From Sphingobium ummariense RL-3 (GTDB taxonomy: Bacteria > Pseudomonadota > Alphaproteobacteria > Sphingomonadales > Sphingomonadaceae): a stretch of 56,860 bases of DNA. The notes beneath the pieces were generated by a model, which did not search any database, was not told the origin of the DNA, and worked only from the letters and a program-made list of their open reading frames with translations. The translations under genes and the position numbers were made by a program. This document shows, piece by piece, positions 24,641 to 33,401 of the stretch (the stretch's first letter is position 1; every line of letters begins with the position of its first letter). Location of the stretch: NCBI RefSeq assembly GCF_000447205.1, contig NZ_AUWY01000135.1, forward strand, positions 1 to 56,860, given 5' to 3'.

Positions 24641-24684
24641 GATGACCTGGCGCTGATGCCAGGTGTCAGACCTGGAGATGCCCC

Positions 24685-27600
24685 ATGGCCACACACCCCC
24701 TCGCGCTCACGCTGCCGCTCGATGATCCCGCCCGTACCGCTGCTCAAGGCATAGCCGACCGGCTGTCCGAAGGATGTCCGGTTGCACGTAACGACCTCCT
24801 TGCCGAAATGACCTCCGCTTTCGGTGGCTCGAGCGCCGATGGCCTGTGGTCATTGCGCGACGCCTACGATGTGCTCGAACTCGCGCAGGTCCTCCATCTG
24901 AAGAACGCGACGCTCCCGGCAGATGCGAATGCGCGGCTCGCCCAGCTGATCGCTATGACGGCGGCGCTTCCCACGCAAAGCGTGCGTAGCGAAACGCAGA
25001 TCGCGTTCCAGCAATTCTCGACACCGGCGCCGATCGGCTTCCTTGCCGCCAAGGCAGCCGCGATCACGGCACACGATATCGTGCTCGAGCCCTCGGCCGG
25101 GACCGGCCTCCTGGCCGTACACGCCCATCTCGCCGGCGCGCGCCTCCTTCTCAATGATATCGATGCCTGGCGCACGCGTTTGCTGCGTCACGCCTTTCCC
25201 GAAGGCAGGCTGAGCACGCATGATGGCGAACTGATCGACGATATGCTCGATCCGCAACTGGTGCCGAGCGTCGTGCTCCTCAATCCGCCCTTCTCGCGAA
25301 GCCAGGGGCGCGCGCGCGATCGCCATGCCGCGCTTCGCCATTTGCGCTCCGCGCTGTTGCGGCTTGCTCCAGGCGGGCGCTGCGCCGTTATTCTCCCCGA
25401 CCGCATCGAGACGGAGGACGCGGATTGGCTGCACGCCACTGCGGGCGCGCATGCCCGGCTGCATCTCGACCTGCCGCCCGATGCCTATGCCAAGCACGGC
25501 ACCGGCCAGGCAGTCCAGCTCATACTCCTCGAAAAGGACGGGGCAGGGGGCTCGGTCCCGCGCCAGACCTGCACGACGCTCGGCGCTGCGCTTGCGGCCA
25601 TCGATGCGATGGCGACCCCATGCGCGCCGCAGCCGCAGCCGATCTCCCGCCCCAGCGGATTGTTCCGGGGCCTCACGCGGCGGACCCGCCCCGTCTGCTC
25701 GCGTGCGGCGGTGACCCTGCCCACGACCCGCGCGGTCGCCTATCACCGTCTCGACGCGCCCGCACCCGCGGGCGAACCGCAAGGGATTTACCTGCCCTAT
25801 CGGCCGAGCCGTCTGCTGATTGCCGATGCTCGTGAGCACCCAAGCGCGCTGGTCGAATCGCAGGCAATGGGATCGATTGCCGCACCCCCGGTCGCTTATG
25901 AACCCGTGCTGCCGGCCAGGATCCTGGACGACGGCCTGCTCTCGGACGCGCAGCTCGAAACGCTGATCTACGCTGGCGCGGCGTTCGAGCGCGATCTTCC
26001 CGGGCGGTTCATATCCAGCGAGGAGGGTCTTTCGCTGTCGCCGGCAGAGGCCGGTAACGCCTATCGGACCGGCTTTTTCCTTGGCGATGGCACGGGCGCC
26101 GGCAAGGGGCGGCAGGTGGCAGGCGTCATCCTCGACCAGTGGTTGCGTGGCAACCGCCGCCACCTCTGGATATCCAAGAGCGAGACGCTGGTCGAAGACG
26201 CTCGCCGGGACTGGTCGGCGCTTGGCGGCTTGCCGCTCGACATCCAGCATCTCAACCAGTGGAAGCTCGGCACCCCGATCGCGCTGGGCGATGGGATCCT
26301 CTTCCTGACCTATGCCACCCTGCGCTCCAACCGCGGCGACAGGGGCACGCGGCTGCGCCAGCTGATCGAATGGATGGGTGAGGATTTCAGCGGCGTCATC
26401 GTTTTCGACGAGGCGCATGAAATGGCCGGGGTGGCCGGCGGCGAGGGCCGGTTCGGCGCCACGAAAGGGTCCGAGCAGGGCATTGCCGGCGTCCGCCTGC
26501 AAAATCTCGCTCCGCGCGCCCGGATTCTCTACGCCTCGGCGACGGGCGCCTCGGATGTCAACAATCTTGCCTATGCGACACGCCTCGGATTGTGGGGACC
26601 GCAGACGGCCTTCGCCGACCGGCGGGCCTTCGTGGAATCCCTGCGCCGAGGCGGCATCGCGGCGATGGAGTTGATCGCCCGCGACCTCAAAGCGCAGGGC
26701 CTCTATGCCGCGCGGGCGCTCAGCTTCGCCGGCGTCGAATATGACATCCTCGAGCATCGGCTCAGCGAAGAACAGATCGCCGTCTACAATGCCTATGCCG
26801 ATGCCTGGGCGATCATTCACAACAATCTGCAGGCCGCGCTCGCCGCCACGCGCGTCACCGACGGCTTCAGCGGTGCCACCTATAATAGCGGCGCGAAGGC
26901 CGCGGCATTGTCGATCTTCGAATCGACCAAGCAACGCTTCTTCGGCCAGATCCTGCTGTCGATGAAGCTGCCCTCGCTGATCCCGGCGATCGCCGCCGAT
27001 CTCGCGCGCGGCGACTGCGCCGTCGTCCAGCTCGTGTCGACCTCGGAAGCGATGCTCGATCGTGCCCTTGCCGACCTGTCCCCCGAGGAGCGCGCCTGGC
27101 TCGATATCGAGCTGTCCCCGCGCGAATTCCTGGTCGATTATCTGACCGCGGCCTTTCCCGTGCGCCAGATGCGCACCTATACCGACGATAGCGGCACGGT
27201 GCGCTCGGAACCGATGATCGACGAGGCCGGGCAGCCCGTGCTGTGCCGGGAAGCGATGGCCATGCGCGACCAGCTCCTCGAGCAACTCTGTGCGCTGCCG
27301 GTCGTCGGCTCGGCGCTCGATCACATAATCGGGCATTTCGGGACGGAGGCTGTGGCCGAGGTGACGGGCCGCAGCCGGCGGATCGTCGTCGATGCCGACG
27401 GCCGTCAGCGGATCGAACGGCGCAGCGCGCGCACGAACCTCGCGGAGACCGACATCTTCATGCGCGGCGAAAAGCGCATCCTGATCTTCTCCGACGCCGG
27501 CGGCACGGGGCGGAGTTACCACGCCAGCCTCGACGCGCCCAATCAGAGCCGCCGCATTCACTATCTCCTCGAGCCCGGTTGGCGCGCGGACGCGGCGATC

Positions 27601-28884
27601 CAGGGGCTGGGCCGCACGCACCGCACCCACCAAGCCTGCCCGCCCTTGTTTCGGCCCGTTTCCACCGATTGCCGTGGCGAACGGCGGTTCATCTCGACCA
27701 TCGCCCGGCGCCTCGACAGCCTGGGCGCGCTGACCCGTGGCCAACGCCAGACCGGCGGGCAGGGACTTTTCGACCCCCGCGACAATCTGGAGTCCGACTT
27801 CGCGCGGGAATCGCTCGACCAGTGGTTTCGCCTGCTGTTCCAGGCAAAACTCCAATCGGTCCACTTCGATCAGTTCCAGGCGCTCACCGGTTTGAACCTG
27901 GCCGGGGAGGGCGGGGGGCTCACCGAGACCTTGCCCACGATCCAGCGGTGGTTGAACCGCATCCTGGCGCTGCGCATCGACCTGCAGAACGCGATCTTCG
28001 ACGAATATCTCGGCTTGATCGAAGCACGGGTGGAAAAGGCACGCGAGGCCGGCACCCTCGATCTTGGCGTCGAAACGATCGCGGCCGACCGTATTTCGAT
28101 CCTCGACCGGACGGTGATCCGGCGCGATCCCGTGAGCGGCGCCGAAACCGAGATCCTGCGTATCGAAACCGAGGAGCGATATCGGCCGCTGACCCTGGAG
28201 CGAGCGCATTGGCTTCTGGCCGACCCGGAAGCGCGCGGGTTGATCAACCCGCGTTCCGGCAAGGCCGCCATTTGCCGGCCGACCTTCTCGCTGACGGACG
28301 AAGAGGGGCGGACCGTGCGCCGCTATGAGCTGGTGCGGCCGACGCGCACCGAACGGCACCGGCAGGACCTCTTCGCCGAAACCCATTGGACCGACGTGGA
28401 CCGGGCGAGCTTCGACGAAGCCTGGCAGGCCGAATGCGACGCAATGGCGGCGCAGACGCGCACGCAGATCATCTATCTGGTCACTGGCCTGCTGCTTCCG
28501 GTGTGGGGCAAGCTGCCCGACGATCATGTCCAGGTCTGGCGGCTGACGAGCGATGACGGCCAGTCGCTTCTCGGGCGTCTTATTCCGGCGCCGCTGGTTG
28601 AGCGGATTGCCAGCGCATTCGGCATCGCGGCCCATGTCGAGATCGACCTCGGCGCGCGGGTCGAGCACGTCCGCACCTCGGGCGAGATCATGCCGATCGG
28701 AGCGCTGCGGCTGAAGCGCGCCTTGGTCGCCGGCGATCAACGCCTCGAATTGCTGGACTGGAAGCCCGAGGCGCTGCCGCATCTCAAGGCGGCGGGCTGC
28801 TTCACCGAGATCATCCAGCACCGCACGCGGCTGTTCGTTCCCCCGAGCCGCGCCCTCGAGATCCTCGCCAGGATCACGGACTGA
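24685..28884 (+). CDS. Methyltransferase-strawberry notch helicase fusion protein
   Basis: A 1399-residue protein. An N-terminal Rossmann methyltransferase has the SAM motif VLEPSAGTGLLAVHA (about residue 133) and the catalytic NPPF (about 200), the motif of adenine methyltransferases. A strawberry-notch-type SF2 helicase follows: FFLGDGTGAGKGRQVAGVI (Walker A, about 465), VFDEAHEMAG (DEAH, about 575), ASATGASD (motif III), then the helicase C-like domain with FSDAGGTGRSYHA (about 937) and IQGLGRTHRTHQ (motif VI, about 972). This combined protein is known from plasmids and integrative elements, usually beside Toprim and ParB-like genes as here. Its role is unproven; methylation or defence modulation during transfer is a reasonable guess. 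Confidence 0.88.
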   Translation: MATHPLALTLPLDDPARTAAQGIADRLSEGCPVARNDLLAEMTSAFGGSSADGLWSLRDAYDVLELAQVLHLKNATLPADANARLAQLIAMTAALPTQSVRSETQIAFQQFSTPAPIGFLAAKAAAITAHDIVLEPSAGTGLLAVHAHLAGARLLLNDIDAWRTRLLRHAFPEGRLSTHDGELIDDMLDPQLVPSVVLLNPPFSRSQGRARDRHAALRHLRSALLRLAPGGRCAVILPDRIETEDADWLHATAGAHARLHLDLPPDAYAKHGTGQAVQLILLEKDGAGGSVPRQTCTTLGAALAAIDAMATPCAPQPQPISRPSGLFRGLTRRTRPVCSRAAVTLPTTRAVAYHRLDAPAPAGEPQGIYLPYRPSRLLIADAREHPSALVESQAMGSIAAPPVAYEPVLPARILDDGLLSDAQLETLIYAGAAFERDLPGRFISSEEGLSLSPAEAGNAYRTGFFLGDGTGAGKGRQVAGVILDQWLRGNRRHLWISKSETLVEDARRDWSALGGLPLDIQHLNQWKLGTPIALGDGILFLTYATLRSNRGDRGTRLRQLIEWMGEDFSGVIVFDEAHEMAGVAGGEGRFGATKGSEQGIAGVRLQNLAPRARILYASATGASDVNNLAYATRLGLWGPQTAFADRRAFVESLRRGGIAAMELIARDLKAQGLYAARALSFAGVEYDILEHRLSEEQIAVYNAYADAWAIIHNNLQAALAATRVTDGFSGATYNSGAKAAALSIFESTKQRFFGQILLSMKLPSLIPAIAADLARGDCAVVQLVSTSEAMLDRALADLSPEERAWLDIELSPREFLVDYLTAAFPVRQMRTYTDDSGTVRSEPMIDEAGQPVLCREAMAMRDQLLEQLCALPVVGSALDHIIGHFGTEAVAEVTGRSRRIVVDADGRQRIERRSARTNLAETDIFMRGEKRILIFSDAGGTGRSYHASLDAPNQSRRIHYLLEPGWRADAAIQGLGRTHRTHQACPPLFRPVSTDCRGERRFISTIARRLDSLGALTRGQRQTGGQGLFDPRDNLESDFARESLDQWFRLLFQAKLQSVHFDQFQALTGLNLAGEGGGLTETLPTIQRWLNRILALRIDLQNAIFDEYLGLIEARVEKAREAGTLDLGVETIAADRISILDRTVIRRDPVSGAETEILRIETEERYRPLTLERAHWLLADPEARGLINPRSGKAAICRPTFSLTDEEGRTVRRYELVRPTRTERHRQDLFAETHWTDVDRASFDEAWQAECDAMAAQTRTQIIYLVTGLLLPVWGKLPDDHVQVWRLTSDDGQSLLGRLIPAPLVERIASAFGIAAHVEIDLGARVEHVRTSGEIMPIGALRLKRALVAGDQRLELLDWKPEALPHLKAAGCFTEIIQHRTRLFVPPSRALEILARITD

Positions 28885-28911
28885 CCCGCGGCCGCGCCAA
28901 GCGACCGAAGA

Positions 28912-28932
28912 GAGGGGAGGGGGCCTTCGGCC
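28912..28932 (+). promoter_or_regulatory. G-rich leader motif with small hairpin, copy 3
   Basis: GAGGGGAGGG then GGCC-TTC-GGCC; the hairpin differs in sequence from copy 2 but keeps the pairing and a TTC-type loop. It lies 63 bases before the ParB-like ATG. Confidence 0.45.
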
Positions 28933-28995
28933 GGGTGGGCCTGAGTGGCTCAAGCCGGCCGACGAGGTCGGCGCAACCCTCGAAGGAGACAACCG

Positions 28996-31008
28996 ATGAT
29001 CCAGTCCGTGAAGGTCAAGAACCTCTCGCTCTCGAAGGACAATGTCCGCAAATCCAATCGCGATGCCGACCTCGACAGCCTCGCCGACAATATCGCCGCG
29101 CATGGCCTGTTGCAGAATCTCGTGGTCACGCCGCTCAAGAAGGCAGGACATTTCACCGTCAAGGCGGGTGGCCGCCGCTTGCGGGCGCTCCAGCGGCTGA
29201 TCGATTCAGGTCGGCTTGCCGGGGACCATGAGGTTCAGGTGCTGGTGCTCGAGGATGATGCTGGATCGGCCGAAGCGAGCCTTGCCGAGAATTTCCACCG
29301 CGTCGCGATGAACCCGGCGGATGAGTGCTCGGCTTTCAAGCACTTCCTCGACAAGGGCGCGAGTGCCGAGGATGTGGCGAAACGTTTCGGCGTCACGACC
29401 CGCTTCGTTGAGCAGCGGGTACGGCTTGCCGAACTGGCTCCTCTCGTATTCGCGGCGCTGGCGGCGGGCGAGATCACGCTGGGGGTCGCCCAGGCTTATG
29501 CCGTCACGCCCGACGTCGATCGCCAGGCGCGCGTGTTCGAGAGCATGAGCCGGTCCTATTATGGCGACAATCCCGACAATATCCGCCGTGCGCTCCTCAA
29601 CGGAACGGTCAAGGCGACCGACGCCAAGGCACGGTTCGTCGGCCGCGAGGCCTATGTCGGCGCGGGCGGCCGGATCGAGCGCGACCTGTTCGGTGAAGAT
29701 GTGGACGAGAGCTGGATCGACGTGGAGCTCATCGAGCAGCTGGCCGCCCAGAAGCTTGAAGCGGCCGCGGAAGCGCTCGCTGCCGAACAGAAGCTGGCGT
29801 TCGTGACGCCGGTTCTCGCGACGCATGTGCCCTATGATACGGAGTGCCAGCTCCACGAATATCATCCGCCGCTGCGCGAATTGAGCGGGGACGAGCAGGA
29901 GCGCGTCGATAGTCTCTCGGATGAGGGCGACGCGCTCATCCGCGAACTTGAGACCGAACTCGAGGACGGCACGCCCGAGGCCGAGGCGGCTTCGGCGCGT
30001 CTCGCCGACATCGAGCGGGAACTCGATACGATCGAGGCGTCGCGCACGATGGTCGATGATGCGATCAAGGACCAGCTGGGCACCTTCATCTATCTGGCGC
30101 CCGATGGCAGTCCGCGGGTGCACAGCCGCATGTTCAGCGAGCGCGCCATCCGGCAGGCGGGCGAGGATGCAGAACCCGAAGCACCGTCCGGCAAGGTCGC
30201 GGCCTCCCGGCTCAGCGCGACGCTGGTTGACGAACTCGCGACCCAGCGCCGGCAGATCCTGGCAGCCCATGTCGCCTCGGATGCCGGGTTCGCGCTCGAT
30301 CTCACGATATTCCTGATGGCGCACCGGACGGTGTTCGCCAGCAGCTATGTCCGGGACCACGCGACGTTGCAGGCCGCCGCCGCGAGCTTCCCGATCGTCA
30401 GCTTCCGCGATGAAGGTAGCGCGGCGAGCAATGTCCTGACCGAACAGCGCCAGGCGCTCGATGTGAGCTGGGCAGGCGGGAACACGCTGTCGTCCCGCTT
30501 CGATGCCTTCCGGCAACTGGATGAACAGGCGCGCGCCGATTGGCTCGCCCATGTCATGGCGCAGACGCTGGAGCCGACACTCAACGTCGACGATGGCGGG
30601 CGCCGCAACGGCTTCCACGATCATCTCGGACGGCTGCTCGACATTGATGTCGCGCAATGGTGGCGGCCCGATGCCCAGAACTTTTTCGGGCGGGTGAAGA
30701 AGGACGTCATGCTCGAAGCGCTCGACGAGATCGGCGGGCCGGTGCTGCGCGGCCGATACAAGGACGCCAAGAAGGGTGACCTTGCCAATGCCTGCGCTGC
30801 GCTCTGTTCGGGGCAGGGCATCGTCGAGGCCGAAGTCCGGGAAAAGGCGCTCTCCTGGCTGCCCGACGAGATGCGGTTCGGCGCGATCGAAAAGCCCGAA
30901 AGCTTCCGGAGCTATTCCGCTTTCCTCAGCGATGAAGACGACAGCGACGGCGGGGCAGGGGAGATCGCCCCCGATGGCGATGCTGGCGACTTCGAACAGG
31001 CCGCCTGA
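28996..31008 (+). CDS. Large ParB/Srx-domain DNA-binding protein
   Basis: A 670-residue protein. The N-terminal ParB nuclease-like domain has LADNIAAHGLLQNLVV (box I), KAGGRRLRALQRL (GGRRR-like box II) and SLAENFHRVAMNPADE. A helix-turn-helix follows (SAEDVAKRFGVTTRFVEQRVRLAELAP, about residues 125-150). A coiled-coil-prone acidic stretch is near residues 300-355. The long C-terminal half is typical of the plasmid-borne ParB-like proteins found next to strawberry-notch genes, not of partition ParB. GAAGGAG precedes ATG 28996. A separate small parA-parB pair at 41649-43360 is the better candidate for partition. Confidence 0.85.
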   Translation: MIQSVKVKNLSLSKDNVRKSNRDADLDSLADNIAAHGLLQNLVVTPLKKAGHFTVKAGGRRLRALQRLIDSGRLAGDHEVQVLVLEDDAGSAEASLAENFHRVAMNPADECSAFKHFLDKGASAEDVAKRFGVTTRFVEQRVRLAELAPLVFAALAAGEITLGVAQAYAVTPDVDRQARVFESMSRSYYGDNPDNIRRALLNGTVKATDAKARFVGREAYVGAGGRIERDLFGEDVDESWIDVELIEQLAAQKLEAAAEALAAEQKLAFVTPVLATHVPYDTECQLHEYHPPLRELSGDEQERVDSLSDEGDALIRELETELEDGTPEAEAASARLADIERELDTIEASRTMVDDAIKDQLGTFIYLAPDGSPRVHSRMFSERAIRQAGEDAEPEAPSGKVAASRLSATLVDELATQRRQILAAHVASDAGFALDLTIFLMAHRTVFASSYVRDHATLQAAAASFPIVSFRDEGSAASNVLTEQRQALDVSWAGGNTLSSRFDAFRQLDEQARADWLAHVMAQTLEPTLNVDDGGRRNGFHDHLGRLLDIDVAQWWRPDAQNFFGRVKKDVMLEALDEIGGPVLRGRYKDAKKGDLANACAALCSGQGIVEAEVREKALSWLPDEMRFGAIEKPESFRSYSAFLSDEDDSDGGAGEIAPDGDAGDFEQAA

Positions 31009-31100
31009 GGCGAACGCCTAACGGCGGGCGGCGCTTTCGTGTCGCCCGCCGCCCTTCATCGGCGGCGCTGAGACAGCCGCTCTTTCGCGGAGTATCCACC

Positions 31101-32024
31101 ATGACCCAATCATCGGGCCGGCCCTCGCCGGCCGAGACCATCACGCGCGCCATCATCGACCGGCTCGAGGCCGGTGTGCGTCCCTGGGTACGGCCCTGGC
31201 GATCATGCGCCGCGCAAGGGCGCCCGCTGCGCGCCAATGGCGAGCCCTATCGCGGCATGAACACCTTTTGGCTATGGCTGGCCGCCGAGCAGTGCGGCTA
31301 TCGGTCCCGCTACTGGATGACCTATCGGCAAGCACAAAGCCTCGGCGGGCAGGTCCGTGCCGGTGAGCAGTCGCAATTTGCGATCTTCTACAAAGCCTAT
31401 TCGAAGAAGGTCGATTCCTACGAACGTCCGGGTGAGCTCGTCGATGAGCAGCGCCGGGTCATGCGGTCCTATGCGGTCTTCAATGCCGATCAGATCGATA
31501 CACTGCCGGGCGATTTCTATCCCGAAGCCCTCTCCCTCGTCCCGCCGGGCGACCGGCTCGGTCCGCGGGCGGAGCGCTTCGTCGATCGGCTGCCCGCGCG
31601 GCTGCGATGCGGCGGCGATCGTGCTTATTATGATCTGCGCGCGGACGTCATCACCATGCCGCCGGTCGAGCAATTCGACACGCGCGCCGCCTGGGCAGCC
31701 ACCATTGCGCATGAGGCCGGCCACTGGACAGGCCATCCAGCCCGGCTTGCCCGATCGTTCGGGAAGCGCTTCGGCGATCAGGCATATGCGTTCGAGGAGT
31801 TGGTCGCCGAACTGACAGCAGCGCTGGTTGGCGCCGATGTGGGTCTCCCAACCACCCATCTCGACGACCACGCGGCTTATATCGGATCCTGGCTCGCCAT
31901 TTTGCGCAAGGATAATCGCGCATTGCTGACGGCGGCTGCGCGAGCCGAGGAAGCCGCCGGGTTTCTGCTGCGGGCAACCGATCTCGCTTGCGAGGATGAT
32001 CTGGACGAGCAGGCGGCTGCTTGA
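31101..32024 (+). CDS. ardC: ArdC-like antirestriction protein
   Basis: A 307-residue protein of the DUF1738/ArdC family. The N-terminal ssDNA-binding part has AGVRPWVRPW and GEPYRGMNTFWLWL; the C-terminal zinc-metallopeptidase-like part has the HExxH motif in TIAHEAGHWTGHP (about residues 200-212) and a downstream Glu in AFEELVAELTAA. ArdC proteins bind single-stranded DNA and protect incoming plasmid DNA from restriction, so this gene marks early-entry functions. It ends 52 bases before arsR, which starts a different functional block. Confidence 0.92.
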   Translation: MTQSSGRPSPAETITRAIIDRLEAGVRPWVRPWRSCAAQGRPLRANGEPYRGMNTFWLWLAAEQCGYRSRYWMTYRQAQSLGGQVRAGEQSQFAIFYKAYSKKVDSYERPGELVDEQRRVMRSYAVFNADQIDTLPGDFYPEALSLVPPGDRLGPRAERFVDRLPARLRCGGDRAYYDLRADVITMPPVEQFDTRAAWAATIAHEAGHWTGHPARLARSFGKRFGDQAYAFEELVAELTAALVGADVGLPTTHLDDHAAYIGSWLAILRKDNRALLTAAARAEEAAGFLLRATDLACEDDLDEQAAA

Positions 32025-32049
32025 TCTCGCCATGTCGCCGATTGCACTA

Positions 32050-32083
32050 TATCCATATATCCGCTATCGTGGATATATGGATA
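32050..32083. promoter_or_regulatory. ArsR operator overlapping the arsR start codon
   Basis: TATCCATATATCC (32050-32062) and its perfect reverse complement GGATATATGGATA (32071-32083) are separated by eight bases. The arsR ATG (32077) lies inside the right arm. A bound ArsR dimer would cover the translation start, so the transcript is either very short-leadered or leaderless. Confidence 0.8.
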
Positions 32084-32415
32084 ACGAATCTGTCATCGTC
32101 GCGTTGGGCGCGCTTGCCCAAGCCACGCGCCTCGACGCCTTCCGCCTTCTGGTGCGTCACGAACCCGAAGGCCTTCCCGCCGGCGAGGTCGCCAAGGCGC
32201 TGGATGTCCCGCAGAACACGATGTCGGTGCATTTGGCGACCCTGGCGCGTGCCGGCCTGGTCACATCCGAGCGGCGCAGCCGGATCATCAACTACCGCGC
32301 CGATCTCGATGCGCTACGCTCCGTGATGCTGTTCCTCGTCAAGGACTGCTGTGGTGGCCGGGCCGAGCTCTGCCATCCACTTGCGGATGAACTGCTTGCC
32401 TGTCGTGCTGCCTGA
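32077..32415 (+). CDS. arsR: ArsR-family arsenic-responsive repressor
   Basis: A 112-residue winged-helix repressor. The helix-turn-helix is LPAGEVAKALDVPQNTMSVHLATLARAGLVTSERRSR (about residues 33-69). The metalloid-binding cysteines are probably the CC pair in VKDCCGGRAELC near the C-terminus, as in alphaproteobacterial ArsR types, rather than the ELCVCDL site of the classical E. coli protein. It heads a tight six-gene arsenic operon and its own operator overlaps its start codon, so autoregulation is expected: As(III) binding releases the repressor. Confidence 0.9.
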   Translation: MDNESVIVALGALAQATRLDAFRLLVRHEPEGLPAGEVAKALDVPQNTMSVHLATLARAGLVTSERRSRIINYRADLDALRSVMLFLVKDCCGGRAELCHPLADELLACRAA

Positions 32416-32427
32416 AAGGACATCAAC

Positions 32428-32964
32428 ATGACGGATCGCCTGTTGAACGTACTGTTTCTTTGCACGGGCAATTCCGCCCGTTCCATCATGGCCGAGGCGA
32501 TCCTCAGCCGTGAGGGGCTAGGCCGTTTCAAATCGTTCAGCGCCGGCAGCCAGCCCAAGGGCGAGGTCCATCCGTTCACCATTCATCTCTTGGAGAAGCT
32601 GAACTACGACGCAAGCCGGTTCCGCTCGAAGAGCTGGGAAGAGTTTTCCGGCCCCGATGCGCCGTCCTTGGATTTCGTGTTCACCGTTTGCGACAATGCC
32701 GCCAATGAGCTTTGCCCGGTTTGGCCGGGGCAGCCGCTGACCGCCAATTGGGGGGTGCCCGATCCGGCCGCTATCGAGGACAGCGAAACGGTGCAGCACG
32801 CGGCCTTCTTCGATACTTACAGGATGCTGTTCAATCGCATCTCGCTGTTCACCAACCTGCCGTTCGAAGGCCTCGACAAGATGAGTCTACAGAACCGGCT
32901 GAACCGGATCGGCAAGGAACAGGGCCGCGCCGACCTCCCAAGCGAAAAGGCACCCAGCGCATGA
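32428..32964 (+). CDS. arsC: Arsenate reductase, low-molecular-weight phosphatase type
   Basis: A 178-residue protein of the thioredoxin-linked ArsC class. The P-loop is FLCTGNSARSIMAEAIL, the C-x5-R phosphatase motif at about residues 11-18, with Cys as nucleophile. Downstream, FVFTVCDNAANELCPVWPG holds two further cysteines suitable for the disulfide cascade. It reduces As(V) to As(III), which the following transporter exports. The stop codon overlaps the next start (ATGA), giving translational coupling. Confidence 0.9.
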   Translation: MTDRLLNVLFLCTGNSARSIMAEAILSREGLGRFKSFSAGSQPKGEVHPFTIHLLEKLNYDASRFRSKSWEEFSGPDAPSLDFVFTVCDNAANELCPVWPGQPLTANWGVPDPAAIEDSETVQHAAFFDTYRMLFNRISLFTNLPFEGLDKMSLQNRLNRIGKEQGRADLPSEKAPSA

Positions 32965-33401
32965 GCAATGCCGCAATCGATATCGTCATCTATCACAATC
33001 CCGAGTGTGGGACGTCGCGCAACACGCTGGCGATGATCCGCAACGCCGGGATCGAGCCGCATGTGATCGAATATCTCAAGACGCCGCCCAACCGCCCGCG
33101 CCTGGTTTCGCTCATCGCCCGCATGGGCATCAGCGCACGCCAGTTGCTCCGCGAGAAGGGCACGCCCTTCGCCGAGCTGGGTCTTGCCGATCCGACGCTC
33201 AGCGATGACCAGCTCATTGATGCGATGATCGAACATCCGATCCTCATCAACCGGCCAATCGTTGTGTCGCCGCTCGGCGTGAAACTCTGCCGTCCATCGG
33301 AAGAGGTGCTCGATCTTCTCCCGTCCGCCCAGCGCGGGGCTTTCACCAAGGAAGATGGCGAGCAGGTCATCGACGCCGCCGGCAAGAGGATCGGGGCGTG
33401 A
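32961..33401 (+). CDS. arsC: Arsenate reductase, glutaredoxin type
   Basis: A 146-residue reductase of the R773 ArsC class, opening with IDIVIYHNPECGTSRNTLAMI: the catalytic Cys lies in the ECGTSRN motif (about residue 16). The arsenate-binding Arg region is likely in ILINRPIVVSPLGVKLCRP. It is unrelated in fold to the preceding reductase, so the operon carries two independent ways to reduce arsenate, drawing electrons from thioredoxin and from glutathione/glutaredoxin. Overlaps both neighbours by four bases. Confidence 0.9.
   Translation: MSNAAIDIVIYHNPECGTSRNTLAMIRNAGIEPHVIEYLKTPPNRPRLVSLIARMGISARQLLREKGTPFAELGLADPTLSDDQLIDAMIEHPILINRPIVVSPLGVKLCRPSEEVLDLLPSAQRGAFTKEDGEQVIDAAGKRIGA

Noticed and set aside
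24850..29151. A 1433-residue open frame on the minus strand opposite the strawberry-notch gene
   Set aside because: It is an antisense shadow caused by high GC and codon bias. The plus-strand frame has clear enzyme motifs throughout; the minus frame has none and is Arg/Gly/Asp-rich.
29206..30657. A 483-residue minus-strand frame opposite the ParB-like gene
   Set aside because: Antisense shadow; the plus-strand protein has ParB motifs and a ribosome binding site.
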